DNA of 64,000 bases from NCBI GenBank assembly GCA_963798855.1, contig CAWCUU010000001.1:248001-312000 (forward strand). The letters run 5' to 3'. The position numbers and the translations under genes were made by a program. The notes under the pieces were generated by a model, which was not told the DNA's origin, made no database searches, and worked only from the letters and a program-made list of their open reading frames with translations. This document shows positions 32,704 to 41,595 of the stretch, piece after piece (the stretch's first letter is position 1; every line of letters begins with the position of its first letter). Origin of the DNA: CAWCUU01 sp963798855 (GTDB lineage: Bacteria > Gemmatimonadota > Gemmatimonadetes > Longimicrobiales > RSA9).

Positions 32704-35067
32704 CTACGACACGGGTCGGGCCGGCTGCGGCTTCACGATGAACAGCCCCTCCTTCATGCTGGTGAACACGACGATGCCGCTCTTGAAGAACGGGTAGTTG
32801 CTCCAGGAGCCGTTGAAGACGGGCTTGTTCGGGCTGTTCGGCACGCTGTCGAAGTAGCCGATCTCCCGCGGGTGCTCGCGGTCGCTGATGTCGAGGACGC
32901 GCAGCCCCGCGACGTAGTCGGACTGATACATCCGATCGCCCTTGACGTACAGGTTGTGGTCGATGGCGCCGGTGGTGCCGAGGAACTCGGCGGCCACCTG
33001 CGGGTCGTCGAGCTGGCTGACGTCCCAGATGATCGTGCGCGTGCGGGGCACGAGCCCGTTCATCTCGTCCAGCTCGTCGTCCATGTAGAAGTAGCGCTGG
33101 TCGTCGGTGAGCCAGCCCTGGTGCGTGTAGCCGACGTTCGGATACGTCGCCCGCGAGATCGCGACGGGCTTCGCCTTGTCGGTCACGTCCGCGATGGACA
33201 GCGCGGTCTCGTTGGAGCCGAGGCAGATCTGCTTGCCCGCGTACTTCGAGTCGGGCCCGTGATAGACGACGCACTGCGCGTCGTGCGTGTAGCCCGTGCT
33301 CGCGCGGCCTGTCGTCGCATCGGCGAAGCAGCCGGCGAACTTCGGACGGTCCGGGTCGCGCACGTCGATCATGTGCAGGCCGCCGCCGCACGTCTCGCCG
33401 CCGCCGTTGGCGCCGACCGCGTACGCGAAGCCGGACGCCTCGTCGATGACGATGTTGTGGGCGCTGTCGATTCGGTCGTAATGGGCGCTCTCCTCGAAGG
33501 CGACCGGCGTGCCATTCGCGTTCCGCAGCTGTGTGAGGTCGAACACCTGCATGCCGTGCTTGCCCGCTCCGTCCGCGACAATGAATGCGTGGTCCTTGTA
33601 GACCTTGATGTCGCGCCAGACGTTCTGCTGGGCGCCCGCGGTCAGCGGCAGCTCCCCGAGATAGCGCGGGTTCCCCGCGTCCGTCACGTCGACGAAGGCC
33701 GTGCCGTCCGTGCGGCCTACGAGCGCGTACTCGCGACCCGAGGTCGGATCCGTCCAGCCCCATAGGTCGTTGAGCACGACACCGCGCTTCGCGCCGAGCG
33801 TGCGCGCCGGCATGAAGGAGAGCAGCTCGACGGAGCCGCACTCGAAGCCGGCCACGTGCTCGTCCTTGCACTCGACGGGCTTGCCCGAGACGGCCGCGAA
33901 CGCGTCGGCCTGCCCCGTCACCTCGGTCTGGTCGCTCCAGTCGCCGCCGGCCGTCCGGGAGAGCAGGACCGCCCCGCCTTCCTCGTAGTCGTCGAACGGC
34001 ATGCCGGCGACGGCGACGGGGCCCACGACGTCGAAGGAGAGACCGAACGCCGCGGGCTCGACCGCCGTCCCGCCGCCCTCGTGCGACAGCTTCCGGACCG
34101 CGGTCCAGTCCTGTGCGCTGTCCTGCTGGAAGCGGTAGATGGTGCCCTGCCCGAAGCGGTCGCCGGGAGCGCCGATCCACAGCTCCTCGCCGGAGACGCG
34201 CAGCGTGGCGCCGAACTGCGTGCCGGGAGAGGCGTCGAAAGGATACAGCCGCGTGAACGCGCCGTAGCCTTCGCCCTCCGGCAGCTTCTGAAAGATGTAG
34301 ACGGCGCCGGTGCCCTCGTCGCGCTGCGGCGCGGAGACGATGAAGCGGTCGTCGGCCACCGCCACGCGTGCGCCGAGCGCGTCGCCATCGGAGACCGTCC
34401 GTGCGACGAGGCGACCTTCCTCCCGCCAGCCGGAGGCGCCGTCGCGCACGAACAGGTACGCGCCGCCACGAGCCTTCGCCTGGCCGGGCGCGCCGACGAG
34501 GATCCGGTCGCCGGCGATGGCGACCGCAGTGCCGAAGCGGTCACCTTCGGCGCCGTCCGACGCGGTCACCCGAGCCTCCTGCGCCCAGCTTCCGTTCGCT
34601 CGACGGAACACGTAGGCGCTACCGGATGCGCCGACCACCGCGGCGTCGCCGTCGAGTGCCAGCGCGATGCCGAACGTATCGCTGGCGATCGACGGGGCCA
34701 GGCGACCGGCCTGCCGCCACTCGGCGCCCTGCCGCTCGAAGACGTAGACGGCGCCGTTCTGATCCGCGCCGCCCATCCCAGAGACGAGGAGCAGGTCGCC
34801 CGACGCGGCGAGCGCGGAGCCGAAGTGGTCTCCGGCCGCGGCGTTGGGTGCCGTCAGCCGCGCGACTTCCGCCCACTCGCCACCGGGTGCGCGTCGGTAG
34901 GCGTACACGCGCCCGGGGCCGGCAATGTTGTCGGCGTCTCCGACGAAGACGACGTCTCCCGCTACCGCGACGGTGGCGCCGAATCCTTCCTGCGCCCGCG
35001 CTGGACGGGGAGCGGAAAAGGCCGGGACGAGCACGCCGGCGACGAAGAGACCGGTGATGAGCCTCAT
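32704..35067 (-). CDS. Choice-of-anchor B family / LVIVD repeat protein
   Basis: 787 residues with a signal peptide (LITGLFVAGVLVPAFSAPRPARAQ). Residues about 28-400 repeat an FG-GAP/integrin-like unit of roughly 50 residues (GDVVFVGDADN, GDLLLVSGMGG, GDAAVVGASG, GDRILVGAPGQ, DRFIVSAPQ, EELWIGAPGD). From about 400 to the end come LVIVD-type segments (GTAFVDVTDAGNPRYLGEL, GLHMIDVRDPDRPKFAG, ALSIADVTDKAKPVAIS, GLRVLDISDREHPREIGYFD) typical of the choice-of-anchor B architecture, containing cysteines and an HNI/DHN motif. It is a secreted or surface beta-propeller protein of unknown role. Confidence 0.85.
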   Translation of the reverse strand: MRLITGLFVAGVLVPAFSAPRPARAQEGFGATVAVAGDVVFVGDADNIAGPGRVYAYRRAPGGEWAEVARLTAPNAAAGDHFGSALAASGDLLLVSGMGGADQNGAVYVFERQGAEWRQAGRLAPSIASDTFGIALALDGDAAVVGASGSAYVFRRANGSWAQEARVTASDGAEGDRFGTAVAIAGDRILVGAPGQAKARGGAYLFVRDGASGWREEGRLVARTVSDGDALGARVAVADDRFIVSAPQRDEGTGAVYIFQKLPEGEGYGAFTRLYPFDASPGTQFGATLRVSGEELWIGAPGDRFGQGTIYRFQQDSAQDWTAVRKLSHEGGGTAVEPAAFGLSFDVVGPVAVAGMPFDDYEEGGAVLLSRTAGGDWSDQTEVTGQADAFAAVSGKPVECKDEHVAGFECGSVELLSFMPARTLGAKRGVVLNDLWGWTDPTSGREYALVGRTDGTAFVDVTDAGNPRYLGELPLTAGAQQNVWRDIKVYKDHAFIVADGAGKHGMQVFDLTQLRNANGTPVAFEESAHYDRIDSAHNIVIDEASGFAYAVGANGGGETCGGGLHMIDVRDPDRPKFAGCFADATTGRASTGYTHDAQCVVYHGPDSKYAGKQICLGSNETALSIADVTDKAKPVAISRATYPNVGYTHQGWLTDDQRYFYMDDELDEMNGLVPRTRTIIWDVSQLDDPQVAAEFLGTTGAIDHNLYVKGDRMYQSDYVAGLRVLDISDREHPREIGYFDSVPNSPNKPVFNGSWSNYPFFKSGIVVFTSMKEGLFIVKPQPARPVS

Positions 35068-35369
35068 GGCGGATCCGCCTGTATTCGGGTGGGGTCCACC
35101 CCCGCGTCCGGACGGACGCGCGATCGGGTCCCGGGGTGGAAGGGCGCGAAATATACGATAGCGGGTGTGCCCTCAGCCAGATGTCCGGCAGCGGGATGGC
35201 GGCGTCCCACGAGCGGACAATCCGCGTCGTGCATTTGCCCGCTGGCGCGCGACGTAAGCAGCGGGACGACAAGCTCGTACGCGCCGTGCCGGTGGTTGGC
35301 ACGCCTCTTTCCGTGAGGAACCGTGATCCCCGGCCGGACTCCCCCCGCGTCTCCGACAGGGTGAATCCC
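35068..35369. other. Divergent intergenic region
   Basis: 302 bases between the minus-strand propeller gene and the plus-strand permease. The only low-GC patch is GCGAAATATACGATAGC at about 35148-35164, which on the minus strand could supply a -10 (TATCGT or GTATAT) for the propeller gene; no clear -35 stands out. Nothing else recognised. Confidence 0.4.
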
Positions 35370-37781
35370 ATGAGAGCCATGCTGCACGATGCCCGTCACG
35401 CGCTGCGCGGGCTCGCGCGCACGCCGACCTTCGCGGTCGCCGCGCTACTGATCCTTTCACTCGGGATCGGCGCGAGCGTCGCCATCTACAGCATAGCGGA
35501 CCACATCCTCTTCCGGCCGCTGGACCTGCCGGACTCGGAGCGGCTCGTGACGATCTGCGAGAAGCACGAGTCGCTGCGGGCGTGCACGGTCGCGACGCCG
35601 AACCTGGTGGACTGGACGGGGCAGACGCCTGCGATCGAGGCGATGGGCGCCGCGCGCTCGGAGACCATGGCGCTGCGCGGGGACGGCCGTAGTCAATCGG
35701 TGGTCGGCGGCATTGCGATGCCGGGCTTCCTGCTCGCGTTGGGCCTGCAGCCGGCGCGGGGCCGTCTGTTCACCGACGCGGACGCACCTCCTGCAGCGGC
35801 CGGCGACGTGGCGGTCGTAACGGATGGTTTCTGGCGGGAGGAGATGGGGGCGGATCCGGGCGCGGTCGGCCGGCCGATCGAGCTCGACGGCAAGCGCTAC
35901 ACGGTGATCGGCGTGCTGCCGGCCGACGCAATGGTGCCGCGGCTCGACTACGTACGCGTCTGGGTTCCTCTACCCTGGGATCCGGCGGCGGAGGAGAACC
36001 GGGACTGGCGAGGGTTCGTGGCGGCGGCGCGTCTCGCGCCGGGCGCGTCGGTCGAGGACGCGGAGCGGCAGCTTCGAAGCGCGGACCGCGCGATGGCAGA
36101 GCAGCATCCCGACGCGCTGAAGGGCTGGGACGTGCAGGTCCTGCGGATCCGCGACTACCTGACCGCCGACGCGCGTCCCCTGCTGTTCGCGTTCCTTGCC
36201 GTCGCCGTTCTCGTGCTCGCTCTGGTGGTGGCGAACATGGCCGGCCTGCTGCTTACGCGCGCGACCGCGCGGGAGCTGGAGATCGCCGTGCGCCGAGCGC
36301 TCGGAGCCGGGAGTATCCAGGTGGTGTCGCAGCTGCTCGCCGAGAGCCTCGTGCTGGCGGTGCTCGGCGGGCTGGGCGGGATCCTGGTCGCGGTCTGGGC
36401 GGTCCGCGCGTTCGTCTCCTTTGCCCCCGCCGGGATCCCCCGCCTCGACGAGGTCGCGGTGGACGGATCGGCGCTCCTCGTGGCGATGGTCGTCGCGCTG
36501 GGCTCCGGGATGCTGTTCGGGCTCGCTCCCGCGCTCGGCGCTCGGGGCGCCGACCTGCAGCGCATCTTCCGCGGCGGCCGCGGCGTCTCCAGCGACCGGC
36601 GAGCCGGTCGCACGCGTGCCCGGCTCGTGATCGCGCAACTGTCCCTGGCTCTGATCCTGGTGACGGGCGCCGGGCTGCTGGTGCGCAGCTTCAATGGGCT
36701 GCTGCGCTGGGATCCCGGATTCGACACGGAGCACCTGCTGACGTTCTGGCTGCCGGTGTCGGAAGGTGAGTACGCGACGCCCCCGGAGGTGCTCCAGGTC
36801 TACCGGCGTGTCGAGGAAGGTCTCGCCGCGCTGCCCGGTGTACGCGGCGTCGGCACCGTGTCGGCCGGCCCGCTGTTCGGCGGCGGAGATGGCACCACGC
36901 CGTTTCTCGTAGAAGGCCGCGGCGGCACGATCGAGAATGCGCCGGCGGTCGCGTGGTACGACGCCGGCCCGGGCTACTTCTCGACCCTCGGCGTGCCGCT
37001 GCTGCGCGGCCGGATGTTCACCGAGAGGGACGTCGCCGGCGGACCGCTCGTCGTCGTGATCAACCGCGCGATGGGCGAGCGCTTCTGGCCGGACGCGGAC
37101 CCGATCGGCGCGCGGCTGCGGCTCCCGCGCGAAGACATGACCGTCGAGGTGATCGGCGTCGTCGAGGACATCCGCCCGTTCTATCCCGGCCGCCCCCCCG
37201 CGCCCGAGCTCTATTTCAGCAATCGCCAGCGTACGCGCTGGTCGACCTACTTCGTGCTGCGAACCTCCGGCGCTCCCGGTGCTCTCGCCGGCCCGGCGAC
37301 CAGCGTCGTGCAGGGCATCGATCCGGACCTGCAACCCTCGTCCATGGCGACAATGCCCGATCACATCGCCGGCGTGCTCGTCGGCCCGCGCTTCACCATG
37401 CTGCTCGTCGGACTGTTCGCGTTCCTCGCCGTGATTCTCGGTCTGGTGGGCCTCTACGGCGTCATCGCCTACGGCGTCGAGGCGCGCCGCGGCGAGATCG
37501 GGGTCCGCCTCGCGCTCGGCGCCAGCCCGCGCGGCATTGTCGGATGGGTCGTGCGCGACGCAGCGGTCCTCGTGGCTATCGGCGGGGGGATCGGCATCAT
37601 CGGCGCGCTGCTCTTCGAGCGGCTGCTCGCCAGCATGATCTACGGCATCTCCCCGCTCGATCCGCCGGCCTACCTCGCCGCCGTCGCCCTGCTCCTGCTC
37701 GGCGCCCTCGCCGCCTCCACAGCGCCCGCGCTCCGCGCCGGCGGCGTGGATCCGGCCCGGTCCCTGCGCGAAGGCGGCTGA
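35370..37781 (+). CDS. ADOP-family ABC transporter permease
   Basis: 803 residues from ATG 35370, preceded by AGGGTG; an in-frame GTG at 35361 is an alternative start. The N-terminus (LHDARHALRGLARTPTFAVA, LGIGASVAIYSIADHIL) is the ADOP signature. It has two FtsX/MacB-type modules: periplasmic core with GFLLALGLQPARGRLFTDAD, helix group near VLVLALVVANMAGLLLTRAT, second module with GYFSTLGVPLLRGRMFTERD, and C-terminal helices (VILGLVGLYGVIAYGVEAR, GEIGVRLALGASPRGI) ending RAGGVDPARSLREGG. No ATPase or membrane-fusion protein nearby; substrate unknown. Confidence 0.9.
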   Translation: MRAMLHDARHALRGLARTPTFAVAALLILSLGIGASVAIYSIADHILFRPLDLPDSERLVTICEKHESLRACTVATPNLVDWTGQTPAIEAMGAARSETMALRGDGRSQSVVGGIAMPGFLLALGLQPARGRLFTDADAPPAAAGDVAVVTDGFWREEMGADPGAVGRPIELDGKRYTVIGVLPADAMVPRLDYVRVWVPLPWDPAAEENRDWRGFVAAARLAPGASVEDAERQLRSADRAMAEQHPDALKGWDVQVLRIRDYLTADARPLLFAFLAVAVLVLALVVANMAGLLLTRATARELEIAVRRALGAGSIQVVSQLLAESLVLAVLGGLGGILVAVWAVRAFVSFAPAGIPRLDEVAVDGSALLVAMVVALGSGMLFGLAPALGARGADLQRIFRGGRGVSSDRRAGRTRARLVIAQLSLALILVTGAGLLVRSFNGLLRWDPGFDTEHLLTFWLPVSEGEYATPPEVLQVYRRVEEGLAALPGVRGVGTVSAGPLFGGGDGTTPFLVEGRGGTIENAPAVAWYDAGPGYFSTLGVPLLRGRMFTERDVAGGPLVVVINRAMGERFWPDADPIGARLRLPREDMTVEVIGVVEDIRPFYPGRPPAPELYFSNRQRTRWSTYFVLRTSGAPGALAGPATSVVQGIDPDLQPSSMATMPDHIAGVLVGPRFTMLLVGLFAFLAVILGLVGLYGVIAYGVEARRGEIGVRLALGASPRGIVGWVVRDAAVLVAIGGGIGIIGALLFERLLASMIYGISPLDPPAYLAAVALLLLGALAASTAPALRAGGVDPARSLREGG

Positions 37782-37786
37782 CCCTC

Positions 37787-37831
37787 CAGCGAGAGCGCCT
37801 CGAGGTCGGTGCCCCGAGGCGCCTCTCGCTG
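37787..37831. terminator. Bidirectional hairpin between convergent genes
   Basis: CAGCGAGAGCGCCTCG (37787-37802) and CGAGGCGCCTCTCGCTG (37815-37831) pair over 16 bp with one bulged base and a 12-nt loop. It fills the whole gap between the permease stop (37781) and the stop of the TadG-like gene (37832). No U-tract; probably a shared transcription barrier. Confidence 0.65.
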
Positions 37832-39142
37832 CTACTGCACCAGCCGCAGCCGCTTCACGAGCGAGCCGGCGTTCGGTCCCGCCGTCGGGGTTCCTTCCGC
37901 GAAGAACATGAAGTGACCGACCACGGGCTTGGCCGGGCTCGCCTGCTCTTGCAGGAAGAACAGAGCGATGTTGTTGAAGGTGATCGTCTCCATTCCGGAG
38001 CCGGTGATCAGCGACGGATCGAAGACGCCGACGCGGATCACCCGCGGGCTGTGGCGCCAGTCGTCGCCCCACAGCGAGTTGTCGATCCGCATGTTCTCCT
38101 GATCCCAAACGGCGTCCGGATCCTGGCCGATGAGCTCCTTCACGCCCTGGTAGGTCGGACCCACCATGTCACCGGTCTCGATCTGGTAGGGCCTGCCGAT
38201 CTCGACCGGGTTCTTGTTGCACTGGCAGATGTTGCGGCGGTAGGTCGACGCGCCCGGATCCTGCTTGCCCGACGCCGGTATCGTGCACTGGCCCATCGTC
38301 GGGTCCGGATCCAGCCGCCACGGCAGGAACACCGACGTGGTCAGCAGCTGCGAATCGTTCGGGTTCGTCACCTTCAGGTAGATCGGTCTGCCGAAGTCGT
38401 GGTCGTAGTCCTTGCGGAAATCGCTGCCGTATCCGGTGGCGGTAGCCCCGTCGTTGGCCGTCGTCATCGATTGGTAGTAGTCGCCGGGGCTGGAGCCGAA
38501 ATCCCACTCCTCGCCGCCGTCCCAGATCCGGTTGAGATTCGTATCGTCGTCCGCGTCCGACCAGGCATCCGGGATCGCGAACGGCTTGACGCAATCCGCC
38601 GCGCCCGCGTCGGTCGCCTCGGCCACCGCGGAGGCGGACACGCCCCAGTCGTTGATCCCCATGATCCTGGCGAACCAGAGCGGAATCGCCTTCCGTCTCA
38701 CCGTCACGCGAGCCTGGTACCGATCGGGAATGAGCTCCACGATCGCTTCCTCCAGCGTATCGACGTCCGTCGTCGATGAGAGCAACGTCGTATCGATCGG
38801 CACGTTGCGCAGCGTGTTGGCGCCCAGGAGGCGACGGGCGCGGTCCTTCGCCGGCTGCAAGGCGTCGTCACGCGGCGTCTCGAGGTAGGCGCTCGCCGCA
38901 GCGAGTGCGCCCGCGTCCGCCGCGCGCTGCGCTTCGTCGCGCGCCGTCATCAGCATTCCAATGTCGATCGCCAGCGCCGAGAACGCGATCGCCGCGCTCG
39001 CCGACAGGGCGACCAGCACGAGCACGCCGCCCTCTTCGGAACGCACGCGCGCCCGGAAGAGCCGACGGGCGGCCCGAAGGCCAGTGCTCCCGCGGACAGA
39101 ACGGATGCGATGACCTGGGCGATCCCAATGGGGCACTTTCAT
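37832..39142 (-). CDS. TadE/G-like (putative Flp pilus assembly) protein
   Basis: 436 residues from ATG 39142, which follows GGAGG; the longer upstream frame is non-coding-like. The Tad/TadG N-terminal membrane segment is present: GGVLVLVALSASAAIAFSAL then AIDIGMLMTARDEAQRAADA and GALAAASAYLE, the classic TadG start. The rest (about 110-436) is periplasmic, with a GINDWGVSASAVAEATDA segment typical of the family and several cysteines (C-K-P-F, CNK, CQCN). Normally part of a tad operon, but no other tad gene is visible here. Confidence 0.8.
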   Translation of the reverse strand: MKVPHWDRPGHRIRSVRGSTGLRAARRLFRARVRSEEGGVLVLVALSASAAIAFSALAIDIGMLMTARDEAQRAADAGALAAASAYLETPRDDALQPAKDRARRLLGANTLRNVPIDTTLLSSTTDVDTLEEAIVELIPDRYQARVTVRRKAIPLWFARIMGINDWGVSASAVAEATDAGAADCVKPFAIPDAWSDADDDTNLNRIWDGGEEWDFGSSPGDYYQSMTTANDGATATGYGSDFRKDYDHDFGRPIYLKVTNPNDSQLLTTSVFLPWRLDPDPTMGQCTIPASGKQDPGASTYRRNICQCNKNPVEIGRPYQIETGDMVGPTYQGVKELIGQDPDAVWDQENMRIDNSLWGDDWRHSPRVIRVGVFDPSLITGSGMETITFNNIALFFLQEQASPAKPVVGHFMFFAEGTPTAGPNAGSLVKRLRLVQ

Positions 39143-39675
39143 CCTCGCCTCCAGGTGGAAGAGCGTTTGGCCGCAGAAGCGGTCTGGGCCTCCGCGAGTC
39201 CACCGTGCGGTCCGCAATCCGTGCACCCCGCTCTCGATTCCGCCTAACTCGTTTTCGCACTTCCATATCCGGCATCCGGCCGCTCGGCACGCAACACTCC
39301 CGAGGCGCACCAACTTCGCGCTACTGACTACTCCTTTCCGCCCGTCTTCCCGAAGAAATGCCAAAGCCAAAAACGTCACATCGACCCTAGCCTTAGCCCT
39401 AGTCCCAGCCCTAGCCCTAGCCCTGGCCCTTAGCCCTAGCCCTCGGGCGCAGCCCGTAGGGATGCGCCCGTAGGGATTCCTCCCGCGCCCCCCCACAGCC
39501 AATTCCTGACGGGAATTTCCGTGAGCCCCTGACATTTCGGACCTCGTCGTCCGCCTATCTTCCGGCTCGAAGCGCGATGCGGGCAGGTCTTGCGCGACCT
39601 GACTCCGGTTTCGTCCACGGCGGCGGCGTCGCTCCGATAGGCGGGAGCGGCCGTTGCCCGATCCGGGTGAGCGGT
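39143..39675. other. Long intergenic region upstream of korA
   Basis: 533 bases. It contains a hexanucleotide repeat (39385-39445) and, just after it, near-copies of CGCCCGTAGGGAT (around 39448-39478). Beyond that there is a C-rich run and a TATCTT at 39556-39561 that might serve as a -10 for korA, though no well-spaced -35 is seen. The part next to the TadG start shows no recognisable element. Confidence 0.4.
39385..39445. repeat. Telomere-like CCCTAG hexanucleotide repeat
   Basis: About ten consecutive units of CCCTAG and one-base variants (CCTTAG, TCCCAG, CCCTGG, CCCTTAG, CCCTCG). The unit resembles eukaryotic telomere repeats but here is a simple microsatellite in intergenic DNA. Such tracts can vary in copy number by slippage. 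It lies 231 bp upstream of the korA start. Confidence 0.85.
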
Positions 39676-41595
39676 ATGGCAGCAACTCCGAGTGCGATGC
39701 AGGGCGAGTCTGTCGGGGCTCCGGCGTGGCCTTCAGCGGCGGAGCCGCGGCGAATCGAGGAGCACATCGTCGAGATCGTCTCCGACTCGGGCGAAGGCGC
39801 CCAGAAGTGCGGCCAGGTCTTCGCCAAGGTGTCGGCGAAAATGGGCAACGGCGTGTGGACCGTTGAGATCATTCCGGCCGAGATCCAGCCGCCGCCGCGG
39901 AATGCAGCCGGTGCGAGCGGCAATCGGATCCGGATCGGCTCGCGGGCGGTCACGAACTGGGGCGACGAGACGAACCTGATCATCGCCTTCAACGAGCAGG
40001 TGCTGCTGGGTCGGCACCGGCTGAACGCGCTGGCGGACGACGCGATCGTGCTGGTGGACGACCAGTGGGCGACGCACGCGGACCCTGCGATCCGGCAGGC
40101 GTGGGCGGAGGGGATGGCGGAGCTGTCGACGCGGCCTTACCGGATCATACCGGTCCCGATCGAGCGTGAGTGCCTGAAGCTGGTGGACAATCCTCGCAAG
40201 GGGAAGAACATGTTCGCGCTCGGGGTGCTGAGCCGCGTCTACGGCCGCGATGCGGAGGCGGTACGGGCGGAGATCGCGAGCGCGTTCCGCAAGAAGGCGC
40301 CGGAGGTGGCCGAGACGAACATCGCGCTGATGGAGCTGGGGCACGGGTGGGCCGAGTCGAATCTGGACTTCGCCTTCGAGGTTCCGCCGACGAAGGACGA
40401 TCGGGCGATGGTCGTGATGAACGGCAATCAGGCGGCGGCGCTGGGCGCGATCGCGGCCGGGATGGAGCTGGCGGCGATGTATCCGATCACGCCGGCCACC
40501 TCGGTCTCGCATCACCTGGGCGAGGTCTTCGAGCGTTACGGCGGGATCGTGCACCAGGCCGAGGACGAGATCGCGGCGGCCGGCGTCGCGATCGGCGCCT
40601 CGTACGCGGGCAAGGTCGCCTTCACGATCACCTCCGGACCCGGCCTCGCCCTGAAGACGGAGTTCCTCGGGCTGGCGGTGATGACGGAGACGCCGCTCGT
40701 GCTGATCGACGTGCAGCGCGGCGGGCCGAGCACCGGCTTGCCGACGAAGGTCGAGCAGTCGGACCTGCTGGCCGCGCTCTTCGCGCAGCCGGGGGACGCG
40801 CCACACATCGTGATGGCGCCGTCCACGATCGAAGAGTGCTTCCATGTCATCGTCACGGCGCGCCGCCTCGCCGAGACGTTCCGCGCCGTGGTCATGGTCC
40901 TCACCGACGCCAATCTCGCGACGGGCGTGCAGCCGTTCCCGCGCCCCGAGCCTCGCCCGGAGTGGCAGGCCGCAGCGCCGCTGACCTCCCCCGTACGGCA
41001 GGGGCTGCGCCCCTACGAATGGGACCCGCAGACGGGGCTGTCGCGGCGCTTCCTGCCGGGGCAGCCGGGCGGGATGCACACGGTGACCGGTCTCGCGCAC
41101 GACGAGGCGAGCAAGGTCGCGTACGACACGGCGACGCATCAGCGCAGCTCGACCATGCGCAGCCGCAAGCTCGCGGTGCTGCAGCAGACGCTGCGTCCTC
41201 CGACGATCAACGGCGACGCGAGCGGCGACCTGCTGGTGGTCGGCTGGGGCAGCACGCGCGGCGCGATCGAGGAGGCCGTCGAGCGTGCGCAGCGGCAGGG
41301 GCTGGCCGTGTCGTCGCTGCACCTGCGCTTCCTCTCGCCGCTGGAGCCCGGGCTGAAGGAGATCTTCTCGGGCTTCCGGCGGGTCATGACCGTCGAGATC
41401 AACTACAGCGATGAGCCGGGCGACCCGTTCATCACCGAGGAGAACCGTCGGCGCGGGCAGCTCGCGTGGCTGCTGCGCGCCCAGACGCTCGTCGACGTGG
41501 ACTGCTGGACCCGCGTGCTGGGGGAGCCGCTCCGTCCGGGCGCCATCCTGAAGGCCATTCGTTCCAAGCTGCAGACCGTGGAGGCCGAAGCATGA
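39676..41595 (+). CDS. korA: 2-oxoacid:ferredoxin oxidoreductase, fused gamma-alpha subunit
   Basis: 639 residues from ATG 39676. Residues about 15-200 are the gamma domain (SDSGEGAQKCGQVFAKVSAK, DETNLIIAFNEQVLLGRHR). Residues about 230-480 are the alpha domain (MYPITPATSVSHHL, TSGPGLALKTEFLGLAVMTE, ETPLVLIDVQRGGPSTGLP TK). The end is the transketolase-like C-terminal domain (LLVVGWGSTRGAIEEAVERA). With KorB it would oxidatively decarboxylate a 2-oxoacid, most likely 2-oxoglutarate, to the acyl-CoA and reduce ferredoxin. First gene of the Rnf-linked operon; its stop overlaps korB (ATGA). Confidence 0.93.
   Translation: MAATPSAMQGESVGAPAWPSAAEPRRIEEHIVEIVSDSGEGAQKCGQVFAKVSAKMGNGVWTVEIIPAEIQPPPRNAAGASGNRIRIGSRAVTNWGDETNLIIAFNEQVLLGRHRLNALADDAIVLVDDQWATHADPAIRQAWAEGMAELSTRPYRIIPVPIERECLKLVDNPRKGKNMFALGVLSRVYGRDAEAVRAEIASAFRKKAPEVAETNIALMELGHGWAESNLDFAFEVPPTKDDRAMVVMNGNQAAALGAIAAGMELAAMYPITPATSVSHHLGEVFERYGGIVHQAEDEIAAAGVAIGASYAGKVAFTITSGPGLALKTEFLGLAVMTETPLVLIDVQRGGPSTGLPTKVEQSDLLAALFAQPGDAPHIVMAPSTIEECFHVIVTARRLAETFRAVVMVLTDANLATGVQPFPRPEPRPEWQAAAPLTSPVRQGLRPYEWDPQTGLSRRFLPGQPGGMHTVTGLAHDEASKVAYDTATHQRSSTMRSRKLAVLQQTLRPPTINGDASGDLLVVGWGSTRGAIEEAVERAQRQGLAVSSLHLRFLSPLEPGLKEIFSGFRRVMTVEINYSDEPGDPFITEENRRRGQLAWLLRAQTLVDVDCWTRVLGEPLRPGAILKAIRSKLQTVEAEA

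Noticed and set aside
39385..39445. Linear replicon telomere
   Set aside because: The hexamer tract lies inside coding-rich DNA with genes on both sides, not at a sequence end, and is imperfect.
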